Source: Runella salmonicolor (GTDB taxonomy: Bacteria; Bacteroidota; Bacteroidia; Cytophagales; Spirosomataceae). Taken from it: a stretch of DNA of 64,000 bases. Location: contig NZ_JAMZEL010000005.1 in assembly GCF_024158025.1 (NCBI RefSeq), positions 124,001-188,000 of the forward strand, read 5' to 3'. Positions 43,959 through 51,673 of the stretch are shown here, piece by piece. Made by a program: the position numbers and the translations under genes. Position 1 is the stretch's first letter. The number at the start of each line of letters is the position of its first letter. The notes beneath the pieces were generated by a model, which worked only from the letters and a program-made list of their open reading frames with translations, did no database searches and had not been told where the DNA came from.

Positions 43959-44669
43959 TTAGCCATTTTTCTTACTAATCTTATCTTGTTCTGCTTGGCG
44001 CTTGGCGTCTTGTTTCAAGGTTTGATTGGCCACAATTGCTATCTCAATCCGCTGATTCATACGGCGTCCTTCATCGGTGCCATTAGATACCTTGGGCGTT
44101 TGTTCGCCAAAGCCTTGTGTCACCATTCGTAATTGCGGCACGTTGTGGGCCAGCAAAAAATCCGCGAATGATTCGGCTCTTTTTTCGGATAAAATTTGGT
44201 TTTGCTTGGCATCTCCTACTCCATCCGTATGACCCGCAATCAACAGCTCCGTATCTTTGTAGGTAATCAGTGTTTCGGCCATTTTTTTCAGTTGTTCCTG
44301 AGGTGTATTAGAGAGGGCATAACTATCACTTTCAAACAACACAACTGAACTCACTGTAATCTTTATGCCCTCTCCGATACGTTCTACTAAGGCTATTCCG
44401 CTCAAATCACGGTTCAGGACTGTAGCCTGTTTTTCCATGTATTTTTCAATAACAGCGCCCGCAGCTCCACCGATTGTTGATGCCACGATGGCAAAATTGG
44501 CGGGGTTTTTAGACCTGCTGATTGTCTGTTTGGATGCTCCCGAGGTATCGTTCCCCGATTTTCTAACGTTTGGTGTGGATGTGCAGCCGGAAAGCCCTGC
44601 GATAAACGAAAGATTCATCGCAAAAATGAACAATCTTTTAATCGCTATATTGATATTAATTGTTTTCAT
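43959..44669 (-). CDS. OmpA family lipoprotein
   Basis: About 236 residues from the ATG at 44669. A lipoprotein signal (IAGLSGCTSTP, Cys near residue 29), a glycine-rich hydrophobic patch (VASTIGGAAGAVIEKYM), then an OmpA/MotB peptidoglycan-binding domain: SVVLFESDSYALSNTPQEQLKKMAETLITY, LLIAGHTDGVGDAKQNQILSEKRAESFADFL, VTQGFGEQTPK, NQRIEIAIV. It tethers the outer membrane to peptidoglycan. First gene of a three-gene operon with two small proteins. A TGGYAY-N5-TTTW box lies at 44798 but is 128 bases away. Confidence 0.88.
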   Translation of the reverse strand: MKTININIAIKRLFIFAMNLSFIAGLSGCTSTPNVRKSGNDTSGASKQTISRSKNPANFAIVASTIGGAAGAVIEKYMEKQATVLNRDLSGIALVERIGEGIKITVSSVVLFESDSYALSNTPQEQLKKMAETLITYKDTELLIAGHTDGVGDAKQNQILSEKRAESFADFLLAHNVPQLRMVTQGFGEQTPKVSNGTDEGRRMNQRIEIAIVANQTLKQDAKRQAEQDKISKKNG

Positions 44670-44797
44670 GGCTTGTTTTCCCAATTAGACAGCCTGCCTC
44701 TCGGCTTCGTCACTCATCTTGGTGATAATTCTGTATATTGTATTTCTTTTGAATCTGACTGTGAAATAAGACGCTAGGCTGAACTCAATATATCTCC

Positions 44798-44812
44798 TAA
44801 AAAGTCGTGCCG
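44798..44812 (-). promoter_or_regulatory. Candidate -24/-12-like box before the OmpA operon
   Basis: Reads CGGCAC, five bases, TTTA on the minus strand. It is the farthest from its start codon (about 128 bases) of the eight boxes of this form in the window, so it is the weakest by position. Confidence 0.25.
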
Positions 44813-44872
44813 GGCATCAATATTCAAATGGGGTTACGTTGGAATTTTTATAACAAAGTATGCTGTTCGTAG

Positions 44873-45052
44873 TTATTTAATCCGGTGGGAATTCAGTTTG
44901 ACCTTTCGAAAAAAATCATCCCGCTTTTGTTGACTAAATCTTCTAATCGAATCCGCAGTGTGCGTAGTGGGTGAATGCGATAGATACAACATGCCTACCG
45001 AGGTGGCCAAACCCACAAATCCGGTAATAGTAATTAACAAAGCAATTTCCAT
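44873..45052 (-). CDS. Tiny single-helix membrane protein (59 residues)
   Basis: An ATG frame of 59 codons: MEIALLITITGFVGLATSVG, then MLYLSHSPTT and a basic, hydrophilic tail (RRFSQQKRDDFFRKVKLNSHR). One membrane helix near the start is clear. No family recognised. It is on the same strand as, and 100 bp downstream of, the lmo0937-type gene. A 12-base direct repeat (atatctacgcac) lies upstream at 45084 and at 45142. Confidence 0.5.
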   Translation of the reverse strand: MEIALLITITGFVGLATSVGMLYLSHSPTTHTADSIRRFSQQKRDDFFRKVKLNSHRIK

Positions 45053-45083
45053 AACATTAAGTAAATTAGAGTTTTACGATGTC

Positions 45084-45153
45084 ATATCTACGCACAAACC
45101 ACTTTTATATATAACGCTGAGTAAAGTAATACTTCGGTGTTATATCTACGCAC
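45084..45153. repeat. 12-bp direct repeat flanking the small-gene junction
   Basis: The string atatctacgcac occurs at 45084-45095 and 45142-45153, with further matches on both sides (17 of 20 bases). The second copy runs into the stop codon of the lmo0937-type gene, suggesting a duplicated gene end. Confidence 0.75.
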
Positions 45154-45305
45154 TATATAGTTCCCCGGCGAATAAAACCGATGATTAGCGAAATAACGGC
45201 TAGTACCAAAAGGATGTGAATAAGTCCTCCAGCACTGTAAGCAAATGTTCCAATTAGCCAACCAATAACCAGAATAACAGCGATGATATATAATAGAGAA
45301 CGCAT
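45153..45305 (-). CDS. lmo0937 family membrane protein (50 residues)
   Basis: A 50-residue, two-helix membrane protein: MRSLLYIIAVILVIGWLIG, then TFAYSAGGLIHILLVLAVIS and LIIGFIRRGTI. The WLIG...G.IHILLVLAVI..I pattern is the hallmark of the lmo0937/DUF5670 family, found widely in Bacteroidota and Firmicutes and often induced by stress; the biochemical role is unknown. It is too short for most gene callers. A TGGYAY-N5-TTTW box lies 47 bases upstream of its start. Confidence 0.85.
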   Translation of the reverse strand: MRSLLYIIAVILVIGWLIGTFAYSAGGLIHILLVLAVISLIIGFIRRGTI

Positions 45306-45352
45306 GGCTTTTAAAATTAAAAGGTTTCATTTTTTTAGACGACTATATATTT

Positions 45353-45367
45353 AAAACACTTGTGCCA
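45353..45367 (-). promoter_or_regulatory. Candidate -24/-12-like box before the lmo0937-type gene
   Basis: Minus-strand TGGCAC, five bases, TTTT, ending 47 bases before the ATG at 45305. Spacing from GG to the T-run matches that of the other boxes in this region. Confidence 0.35.
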
Positions 45368-45458
45368 CAAGGCAATACGAGTAAAAAATGTAGAAAACTG
45401 GGTTCTATACAACCTAATATGAGGAATATTTTCCCCGCCCCATATTAGACAACCGCTA

Positions 45459-45473
45459 TGGAATAGTTATTGA
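45459..45473 (+). promoter_or_regulatory. Candidate -24/-12-like box before the TspO-like gene
   Basis: Reads TGGAAT, five bases, TTGA, ending 31 bases before the ATG at 45505. Its -12 part is nearer the canonical sigma-54 TTGC than the other boxes here. Confidence 0.35.
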
Positions 45474-45504
45474 CTTCCGCCTACTAACCTTAACTATCAC
45501 TTAT

Positions 45505-46359
45505 ATGACAACGCTTTGGAATAAATCTGCCGTAAAAACCTATCAAATTTTGAATTGGGTCTTTTTTTTAGCGATGGTCTTTGTGAATTACCTGGCAAAT
45601 GCCTTGCCGATTAATGACAAGACCACTGGTCAACTCTCTAATCAATACCCCAACCTGTTTGTCCCCGCCCCCGTCACTTTTTCGATTTGGGGCGTGATTT
45701 ACCTGTTGTTATTGGTCTTTTGTATCAAACAAAGTAAATCACTCTTCAGCGCTCAGGTCGACCCCGCCACGGCCGAAACGGTCACCGTGATTGGGCCTCG
45801 TTTTATCATTACCTGTATCTTGAATATGGTTTGGATTCTGGTCTGGCATTATGAATACGTGGCTTTTTCGGTTTTCATAATGGTATTATTTTTAGGCCAG
45901 TTAATCAATATCAACGCCCGAATTGACTCTCTAACGCCTTATTTAGCCAAAAACTCCCGTTTCTCCGTCAAAGCACCATTTGGACTTTATTTGGGGTGGC
46001 TATGCATTGCCACCGTTGCCAACGCGACTACTTTGTTAGTGATTTTAGACTGGAACGGCTGGGGACAAAGTGAAGTATTCTGGGCCTCCGCCATGGTGCT
46101 GGTCGGGGCGATTATCGGCAGTTTTGCCTTGCTGAAATTAAGAAATGCTTACATCGGCATATCCGTGATTTGGGCGCTTATCGGGGTCATTATCGCCCGG
46201 CTCGACGCAGACGTATACCATCGTTTTGTGGTGTGGTCTTCGGTATTCGGCATTATCGTGGTTAGCGCGGCGGTCATTGCAGAAATCACAGGTTCTTTGT
46301 TCAGAACCAAGAAAGTAAAAATCGTCGAAACAACCCAAACCATTATTAGCTCCAATTAA
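45505..46359 (+). CDS. Tryptophan-rich sensory protein (TspO/MBR-like)
   Basis: A 284-residue polytopic membrane protein. The start carries FVNYLANALPIND ... GQLSNQYPNLFVPAPVTFSIWGVIYLLLLVF, the pattern of TspO/MBR-like proteins, and Trp residues recur in the later helices (ILNMVWILVWHYEYVAF, GWLCIATVANATTLLVILDWNGWGQ). It is longer than classical TspO (about 160 residues) and matches the extended Bacteroidota form. TspO proteins bind tetrapyrroles and relate to redox and salt stress. It stands alone, followed by a palindromic terminator. Confidence 0.8.
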   Translation: MTTLWNKSAVKTYQILNWVFFLAMVFVNYLANALPINDKTTGQLSNQYPNLFVPAPVTFSIWGVIYLLLLVFCIKQSKSLFSAQVDPATAETVTVIGPRFIITCILNMVWILVWHYEYVAFSVFIMVLFLGQLININARIDSLTPYLAKNSRFSVKAPFGLYLGWLCIATVANATTLLVILDWNGWGQSEVFWASAMVLVGAIIGSFALLKLRNAYIGISVIWALIGVIIARLDADVYHRFVVWSSVFGIIVVSAAVIAEITGSLFRTKKVKIVETTQTIISSN

Positions 46360-46374
46360 CGTAATTGTACAAAA

Positions 46375-46418
46375 TAGACTTTCCAAGTTTTATTCAAGAT
46401 TCAAACTTGGAAAGTCTA
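46375..46418. terminator. Bidirectional palindromic terminator (16-12-16)
   Basis: Sixteen-base perfect arms (tagactttccaagttt and its reverse complement) flank a 12-base loop between the convergent TspO-like and hybrid kinase genes. The arms end GTTT/AAAC like the other palindromes of the window. Confidence 0.85.
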
Positions 46419-46496
46419 CAAGTAACAATTAGGTTTCTAACAACTTAGTCTAAATCACCAATTACGGTCAAATCAGTCTCTTCGAGTATACCTTGA

Positions 46497-47930
46497 TTAA
46501 TTCAAAGGAAACGTAACGGTAAAAGTTGTTCCTTTTCCTTCCTCCGACTCGACCTCAACTGAAGCCCGATGGGATTGCAAAATAGTCAGCGTGGCCGCGA
46601 GCCCCAGCCCCAAGCCGTTTGATTTGGACGTAAAATAAGGTTCAAACAGGCGGTTAATGTTTTCTGGACTTATTCCAGAACCATTGTCCTGTACTTTTAC
46701 ACAGCAGGAAGTTTTAGACATATCCGTCGACAACGTCAACACGCCTTTGTTTTCTTCCATGGCCTCAATCGCGTTGATGATTAAATTGAGTAACGCGATT
46801 TTAATTTTTGGTTCGTCCAGTAGCAACAAACAGTCATTTCCATAAACTTTATTGAGTATAATTTTTTTTAGACTCAGTCTGTCTTCGGCCTCGTTGACGG
46901 TCTGATCCAATAATTCATGAATAGAAATTCGCTTCAATACGGCTTCATGTGGCTTAAACGAATTGAGAAGCTCCGTGATAAGGGTATTGATACGCTTACC
47001 GTTTCGACGAATAATATCCACAAATAACCGCTGGTCATCGTCCTGTAAATCAGTCTCCAGCTGGTCGAGCGATAAGTGAATGTTGGTGAGCGGATTACGG
47101 ACTTCATGCGCCAACGTACGCACTAAGCGAGCCGTCGATGCTGATTTTTCGGCTAATAGCCTGTCACGCTCTACTTTTTTTCGCTCAGTAATATCCTGAA
47201 TAACAAGTAGATAGTACGCCTTTCCTTCACTATCATTTTGTTTGCTGGCGTGCAGAGAACAAAGTACGCGCTCCCCGCTTTTGCGCACCAGCCACATTTC
47301 CAGATTTTCGACCAAGCCCTTTTCTTCCAGCGCGTGTACATACATGGAGTGCTGCGCCGGAATCGCAAACAAATCCTGCGAGTGCAATTGCAAGATTTCT
47401 GCTTCGGTATACCCCAATAGGTCAAGGGCAGTATCATTGTGATAAAAAACGAGCCCTTTGGGCCATTTGAGCAAAACGGCATCTTTCAACTGGCCAAAAA
47501 TTCCCCGCAAACGCGTTTCACTTTCGCGCAAGCGCTGCAAAACCGCCGAGCGTTCGAGGGCGTATCGGATGCAGCGTTCCAGCTTTTCGGAATCCAACTC
47601 ACTCTTTACGAGATAGTCCATTGCGCCTAATCGCATGGCCTCCACATCCACTCGCTTATCACCTTTACCCGTCAGGAGCACAATCGGACAGCTTACGCCG
47701 CTCTGAATCGCCGCTTTCAAAAGGTCAATTCCAGTTTTGGCACCAAGCAGAAAATCAAAGAAACATAAATCAAATTTGGCGTGGGTGAGTTGTTCAATTC
47801 CTGCGGAAAACGAACCCGCCCACGTAATGATAAATTTTTTGTTGCGAATATCTTTGAGATAATCTGACGTAAGGAAAAAATCATCTTCATCATCATCTAC
47901 AATGAGTAGTCTAATGGTGTCGTTCTGCAT
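46497..47930 (-). CDS. Hybrid receiver-PAS histidine kinase
   Basis: A 477-residue cytosolic protein. Receiver domain first (LLIVDDDEDDFFLTSDYL, phospho-Asp in CFFDFLLGAKTG, lysine in DYLVKSELDSE), then a PAS domain (RLRGIFGQLKDAVLLKW, GKAYYLLVIQDITERK), then a HisKA/HATPase kinase (VRTLAHEVRNPLTNIHLSLDQL, NLIINAIEAMEENKG, VQDNGSGISPENINRLFEPYFTSKSNGLGLGLAAT). It ends the operon that starts at 51523, overlapping the preceding receiver gene by one base (TGATG). It likely integrates phosphate from the upstream kinase with its own sensing. Confidence 0.88.
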   Translation of the reverse strand: MQNDTIRLLIVDDDEDDFFLTSDYLKDIRNKKFIITWAGSFSAGIEQLTHAKFDLCFFDFLLGAKTGIDLLKAAIQSGVSCPIVLLTGKGDKRVDVEAMRLGAMDYLVKSELDSEKLERCIRYALERSAVLQRLRESETRLRGIFGQLKDAVLLKWPKGLVFYHNDTALDLLGYTEAEILQLHSQDLFAIPAQHSMYVHALEEKGLVENLEMWLVRKSGERVLCSLHASKQNDSEGKAYYLLVIQDITERKKVERDRLLAEKSASTARLVRTLAHEVRNPLTNIHLSLDQLETDLQDDDQRLFVDIIRRNGKRINTLITELLNSFKPHEAVLKRISIHELLDQTVNEAEDRLSLKKIILNKVYGNDCLLLLDEPKIKIALLNLIINAIEAMEENKGVLTLSTDMSKTSCCVKVQDNGSGISPENINRLFEPYFTSKSNGLGLGLAATLTILQSHRASVEVESEEGKGTTFTVTFPLN

Positions 47931-48400
47931 CAGTCGAGGGAGTTGGGAAGTTGAACAATATCAAACCAATAATGCCCGACAGTGCGGGCTACTTCTATAA
48001 ATTCTGCAAAAGACACGGGCTTTGTAATGAAACAGTTGACGCCTAAATCGTAGGTTTGCAACACATCTTGCTCGGCCTTCGAAGTAGTGAGTACCACAAC
48101 GGGGATGGCCCGGAGGTCAGGGTCAGACTTGATTGCCTTCAACGCCTCCCGCCCGTCCATTTTGGGCATATTGAGGTCTAGCAGGATAATTCCTGGACGG
48201 GGACTATCGTCAGGATTGATGTATTTATTTCGGCGCTTCAAGTAGTCCAACAATTCCACACCATCACTTACAAAGCGAATTTCGTTCAGCAGATAATTCT
48301 CCTCAAAAGCCTCCTTCGTAAACATCCGATCATCCTCGTCATCGTCGGCAATCAGAATCATAACACTTTTTCGCGCTTCACGAATCTCTGTGGTGTCCAT
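47930..48400 (-). CDS. Single-domain response regulator (RcpA type)
   Basis: A 156-residue receiver-only protein: MILIADDDEDDRMFTKEAFEENYLLNEIRFVSDGVELLDYLKRR, the phospho-Asp loop ILLDLNMPKMDGREALKAI, and the VVVLTTSKAEQDVLQTYDLGVNCFITKPV lysine region, closest to RcpA/CheY-like receivers that serve phytochrome-type kinases. It follows the PAS kinase by 46 bp, overlaps the next kinase by one base, and is likely phosphorylated by the former. Confidence 0.9.
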   Translation of the reverse strand: MDTTEIREARKSVMILIADDDEDDRMFTKEAFEENYLLNEIRFVSDGVELLDYLKRRNKYINPDDSPRPGIILLDLNMPKMDGREALKAIKSDPDLRAIPVVVLTTSKAEQDVLQTYDLGVNCFITKPVSFAEFIEVARTVGHYWFDIVQLPNSLD

Positions 48401-48446
48401 AGTACGTCAGATTAGTTATAAGCAGGGTTGTTTTTCACAGACCAGC

Positions 48447-50048
48447 TCACCTTGTCTCATGCTGTCTGAGGGGTAAATAAAAAATAAATTCGGCTCCACC
48501 ACCTACTTTTCCGTGCGCCTCAATGTACCCATGATTGGATTCTACTATTTTACGGCAAATGGCAAGCCCCAAACCTGTACCTTCGTATTCGGAGCGGCCA
48601 TGTAAACGTTGAAAAATAGTAAAAATTCGCTCGGCATATTCTGGTTCAAAACCAATTCCATTGTCAGAAACACTTACTCTGTAGTAGGTTTCATGGGGGT
48701 TAATCTGCATGATTCCCTTGATTTCCTGAATGTTGGCCTTACGCGCCTTCACTGTTACCACTGGAGCCACCGATGGCTGGGTAAACTTCAGGGCATTCTC
48801 AATTAAATTGAGAAACAGTTGATGCATTTGTACTGGGCGTGCCTCAATAGTAGGGAGTTTATCGATACTAATAGTGGCATTTTTGTCCTGAATTTTTACT
48901 TCCAAATCTTCAATTACATTCTTTACGACTTCTTCAAGCGAGATAAAAGCAAGCGATTCGGTTTGCCGCGACACCCGCGAATAAGTAAGTAAATCTTCAA
49001 TCAGGCCATTCATACGATAGGCTGCGTTGGTCATTCTTTCCACAAAAAACTGCCCCTCGGTCCCGAGTTGTTCTTTATATTTTTTATCCAACCGTTCGCC
49101 GAATGCAATGATTTTACGCAGGGGCTCCTGCAAATCGTGCGAGGCTACGTAGGCAAATTGCTCCAAGTCTTGGTTGCTTTTTTTGAGGGCTACCAGCCGG
49201 CGTTCCAATTCTTTTTGGTAAGTTTCTATTTCGGTACGGTCGGCGGCTACGCCTATCACGCGTTCCAATCGCCCATCTTCTCCGTATTGGCAGCGCGCCC
49301 GCAACGTGAGGTATTTTAGGTTTCCAGCGGCATCAATGATGCGGTGCTCTATTTGAAAAGTATCATTTTTTTCGGCCAATACCGTTTTGGAATAATTTTG
49401 AACGCGGGCCAAATCTTCGGGCACAATGAAGCTTTCAAAAAAGGCCCTCGTCACGCATTTGTCAGGATAGGCCTCTGGCGCAAGGCCCATCAGTCTAAAC
49501 AGCCCCTCAGACCACCGAATCCCCTTTTCATTCTTTTGCCACTCCCAGCTTCCACATTTAAAAATAACCTCAGTTTCGTTGATTTGGTACTGCTTTTTTT
49601 GCAAGTCCATCTCATGAGCAAGCGCATCTGTGACATCTTCGGCCACATTCATGATGAGGTGGTTTTTTCCTTGCTCATCGTACGTCAATACCGTTGCTCG
49701 GCTGCGTATACTGCGAATACTGCCATTCTTGTGGCGTATTTCAAACGTAAATTTAGCCGTTTCTCCTTCTTTCAGGGCCGCAAAGCGTTGGTAGGTTTCT
49801 GCCACAAAACGGTTTAAGTCAGGATGGATCAATACCGAAATCAACGACCCGCCCATTTGCTGAATGTCGTCGTAAGTATAGCCCAGTATGTCTTGTACGC
49901 GATTGCTGATAAACACCATTTTGCGTAGGTTCACGTCAATGATGTACACCAAATCGGGCGAAATCTGAAACAGCCTTTCTACTTGTTTCCCGGTTAGGTC
50001 AAGTCGAAAGGGGTTTGGGACAGCAACGGGGACTTCGGCAAGCGGCAT
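48447..50048 (-). CDS. PAS/PAC sensor histidine kinase
   Basis: A 533-residue soluble kinase. Two PAS domains (LVYIIDVNLRKMVFISNRVQDILGYTYDDI ... HLIMNVAEDVTDA; then EVIFKCGSWEWQKNEKGIRWSEGLFRLMGL), then HisKA with LEQFAYVASHDLQEPLRKIIAFGERL and HATPase with LNLIENALKFTQ, VSDNGIGFEPEYAERIFTIFQRLHGRSEYEGTGLGLAICRKIVE. No membrane helix, so it senses an internal signal. Its start overlaps the NtrC-type gene stop by one base; the partner may be the 47930 receiver. Confidence 0.9.
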   Translation of the reverse strand: MPLAEVPVAVPNPFRLDLTGKQVERLFQISPDLVYIIDVNLRKMVFISNRVQDILGYTYDDIQQMGGSLISVLIHPDLNRFVAETYQRFAALKEGETAKFTFEIRHKNGSIRSIRSRATVLTYDEQGKNHLIMNVAEDVTDALAHEMDLQKKQYQINETEVIFKCGSWEWQKNEKGIRWSEGLFRLMGLAPEAYPDKCVTRAFFESFIVPEDLARVQNYSKTVLAEKNDTFQIEHRIIDAAGNLKYLTLRARCQYGEDGRLERVIGVAADRTEIETYQKELERRLVALKKSNQDLEQFAYVASHDLQEPLRKIIAFGERLDKKYKEQLGTEGQFFVERMTNAAYRMNGLIEDLLTYSRVSRQTESLAFISLEEVVKNVIEDLEVKIQDKNATISIDKLPTIEARPVQMHQLFLNLIENALKFTQPSVAPVVTVKARKANIQEIKGIMQINPHETYYRVSVSDNGIGFEPEYAERIFTIFQRLHGRSEYEGTGLGLAICRKIVESNHGYIEAHGKVGGGAEFIFYLPLRQHETR

Positions 50049-51523
50049 CAGTTACTTAAGTTTATATTTTTCATTTTATTGTAAAGCGTTTTCCGATCAA
50101 TGCCCAAGGCCTGAGCCGCTTTACTTTTATTAAAATTCACCTGTTTAAGTACGTTCAAAATCATTTCATATTCGGCTTCCAACGCCGCCGATTTCAGGTC
50201 AACCTTCGAACTGGTGTATGGCTTGGGAGCGGCGGGCGCTTCGTAATAAGGCTGAGGGGGAGGTAAATCTTGAACGGAAGGGGTTGTTGAAGTCCCTGAA
50301 TCAAAAAAGAGCAGTTTTTCATAATTTAACAATTCAAACGGCAACGTACGGGCATCTACGTAATCGCCTTCGGTGAGGAGCGTAGAGCGCTTAATGACGT
50401 TGCGCAATTCGCGTAGATTGCCCGGCCACGGGTATTCGCGAAAGGCCCTTTCAACTTCGGGCGTAAATCCTTTTACCTGCTTTCCAAGTTCAATATTTGT
50501 TTTATCCAGAAAGAATTGGGCAAAAATCATCAGGTCAGACCGGCGCTCACGCAGGGGCGGCACATCAATGCTAAACTCATTGAAACGGTAATATAAATCT
50601 TCCCGGAATCGGCCGCGGCGGGCGGCATCCATCAATCGCTCATTGGAAGCCACAATCAAACGCACATCGACGTCAATTTCGCGGTTGCCGCCAATGCGCC
50701 TAAGCTTTCGTTCCTGCACCACCCTCAAAAGCGACACTTGAACGTCGTAGGGAAGATTTCCTACTTCATCCAAAAAAAGTGTTCCTCCGTTGGCCATTTC
50801 AAAGTGGCCGATTTTCTGGGCGAGGGCTCCCGTAAACGAGCCTTTTTCGTGCCCGAAAAGCTCACTTGCTGCGAGCTCTCGCGAAATGGCCCCGCAGTCC
50901 ATCGCCACAAACGGCCCCGAGGCGCGTTTGCTTCGCTTGTGGATTTCGAGCGCAACGGCTTCTTTTCCAGAGCCGCTTTCACCGTAAATAAGCACGCTAT
51001 AATTGGTCGGAGCTACCAAGTCAACCTGCTTGTAGAGATAAGTTGATTCGGGGCCTTCCCCAAAAATATAATGAGCTTGTGTGCTTTTTCGGCGCGTTGC
51101 GCCTCCGGGCGTCGCAGGGGTTGCTTCTTCGGCAAACTGCCCGCCCTGCTCATGGGTCTGCGAGTGATTGAGCGCTTTCCGAATCGTAAGTAAAATTTCA
51201 TCCGGAAAGAGCGGTTTTGTGATATAGTCATACGCCCCCTGCTTCATGACATTGATGGCCGTTTTGATGTCAGAATAGCCCGTGATAATCAACACGGGCA
51301 GGTGAGGGAATTTTTCTTTAATGCGTGTCAAGATTGTGGCTCCGTCCATGTCCCCGAGTTTGAAATCGGTGAGGACCAAATCGGGATGAAATTCTTCCAA
51401 AATTGCCAAGCCTGTGACACCGTTGTGGGCCACCGCCACCTCAAAACCGTGTTTGCTCAAAAAACGACGCAATAGTAAGCAAATGTCGGTGTCGTCGTCT
51501 ATAACCAAAATTTTCTGTGCCAT
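50048..51523 (-). CDS. NtrC-type sigma-54-dependent response regulator
   Basis: A 491-residue activator. Receiver (ILVIDDDTDICLLLRRFL, phospho-Asp LVLTDFKLGDMDG, KPLFPDE), AAA+ core (YGESGSGKEAVALEIHKRSKRA, GSFTGALAQKIGHFEMANGGTLFLDEVGNL, RLIVASNERLMDAARRGRFREDLYYRFNEFSIDVPPLRERRSDL, PWPGNLRELRNVI) and a Fis-type HTH at the end (ILNVLKQVNFNKSKAAQALGIDRKTLYNKMK). The loop is GSFTGA, not GAFTGA. It heads the four-gene signalling operon and lies 150 bp from rpoN on the same strand, an obvious functional pairing. Confidence 0.92.
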   Translation of the reverse strand: MAQKILVIDDDTDICLLLRRFLSKHGFEVAVAHNGVTGLAILEEFHPDLVLTDFKLGDMDGATILTRIKEKFPHLPVLIITGYSDIKTAINVMKQGAYDYITKPLFPDEILLTIRKALNHSQTHEQGGQFAEEATPATPGGATRRKSTQAHYIFGEGPESTYLYKQVDLVAPTNYSVLIYGESGSGKEAVALEIHKRSKRASGPFVAMDCGAISRELAASELFGHEKGSFTGALAQKIGHFEMANGGTLFLDEVGNLPYDVQVSLLRVVQERKLRRIGGNREIDVDVRLIVASNERLMDAARRGRFREDLYYRFNEFSIDVPPLRERRSDLMIFAQFFLDKTNIELGKQVKGFTPEVERAFREYPWPGNLRELRNVIKRSTLLTEGDYVDARTLPFELLNYEKLLFFDSGTSTTPSVQDLPPPQPYYEAPAAPKPYTSSKVDLKSAALEAEYEMILNVLKQVNFNKSKAAQALGIDRKTLYNKMKNINLSN

Positions 51524-51673
51524 CTAACTTAAACGTTCAAGAGGTTGTTTCGCTTTTATTGATAAAGGCTCGCTGGTTTGAGCAACGAAGGCCGTTTATA
51601 CAGCTGCGATTTGATTTATTTTCAACTCTATTTTTCTCATCTGCTCAACGTATACGCGGTTGGCCGATTCAGG

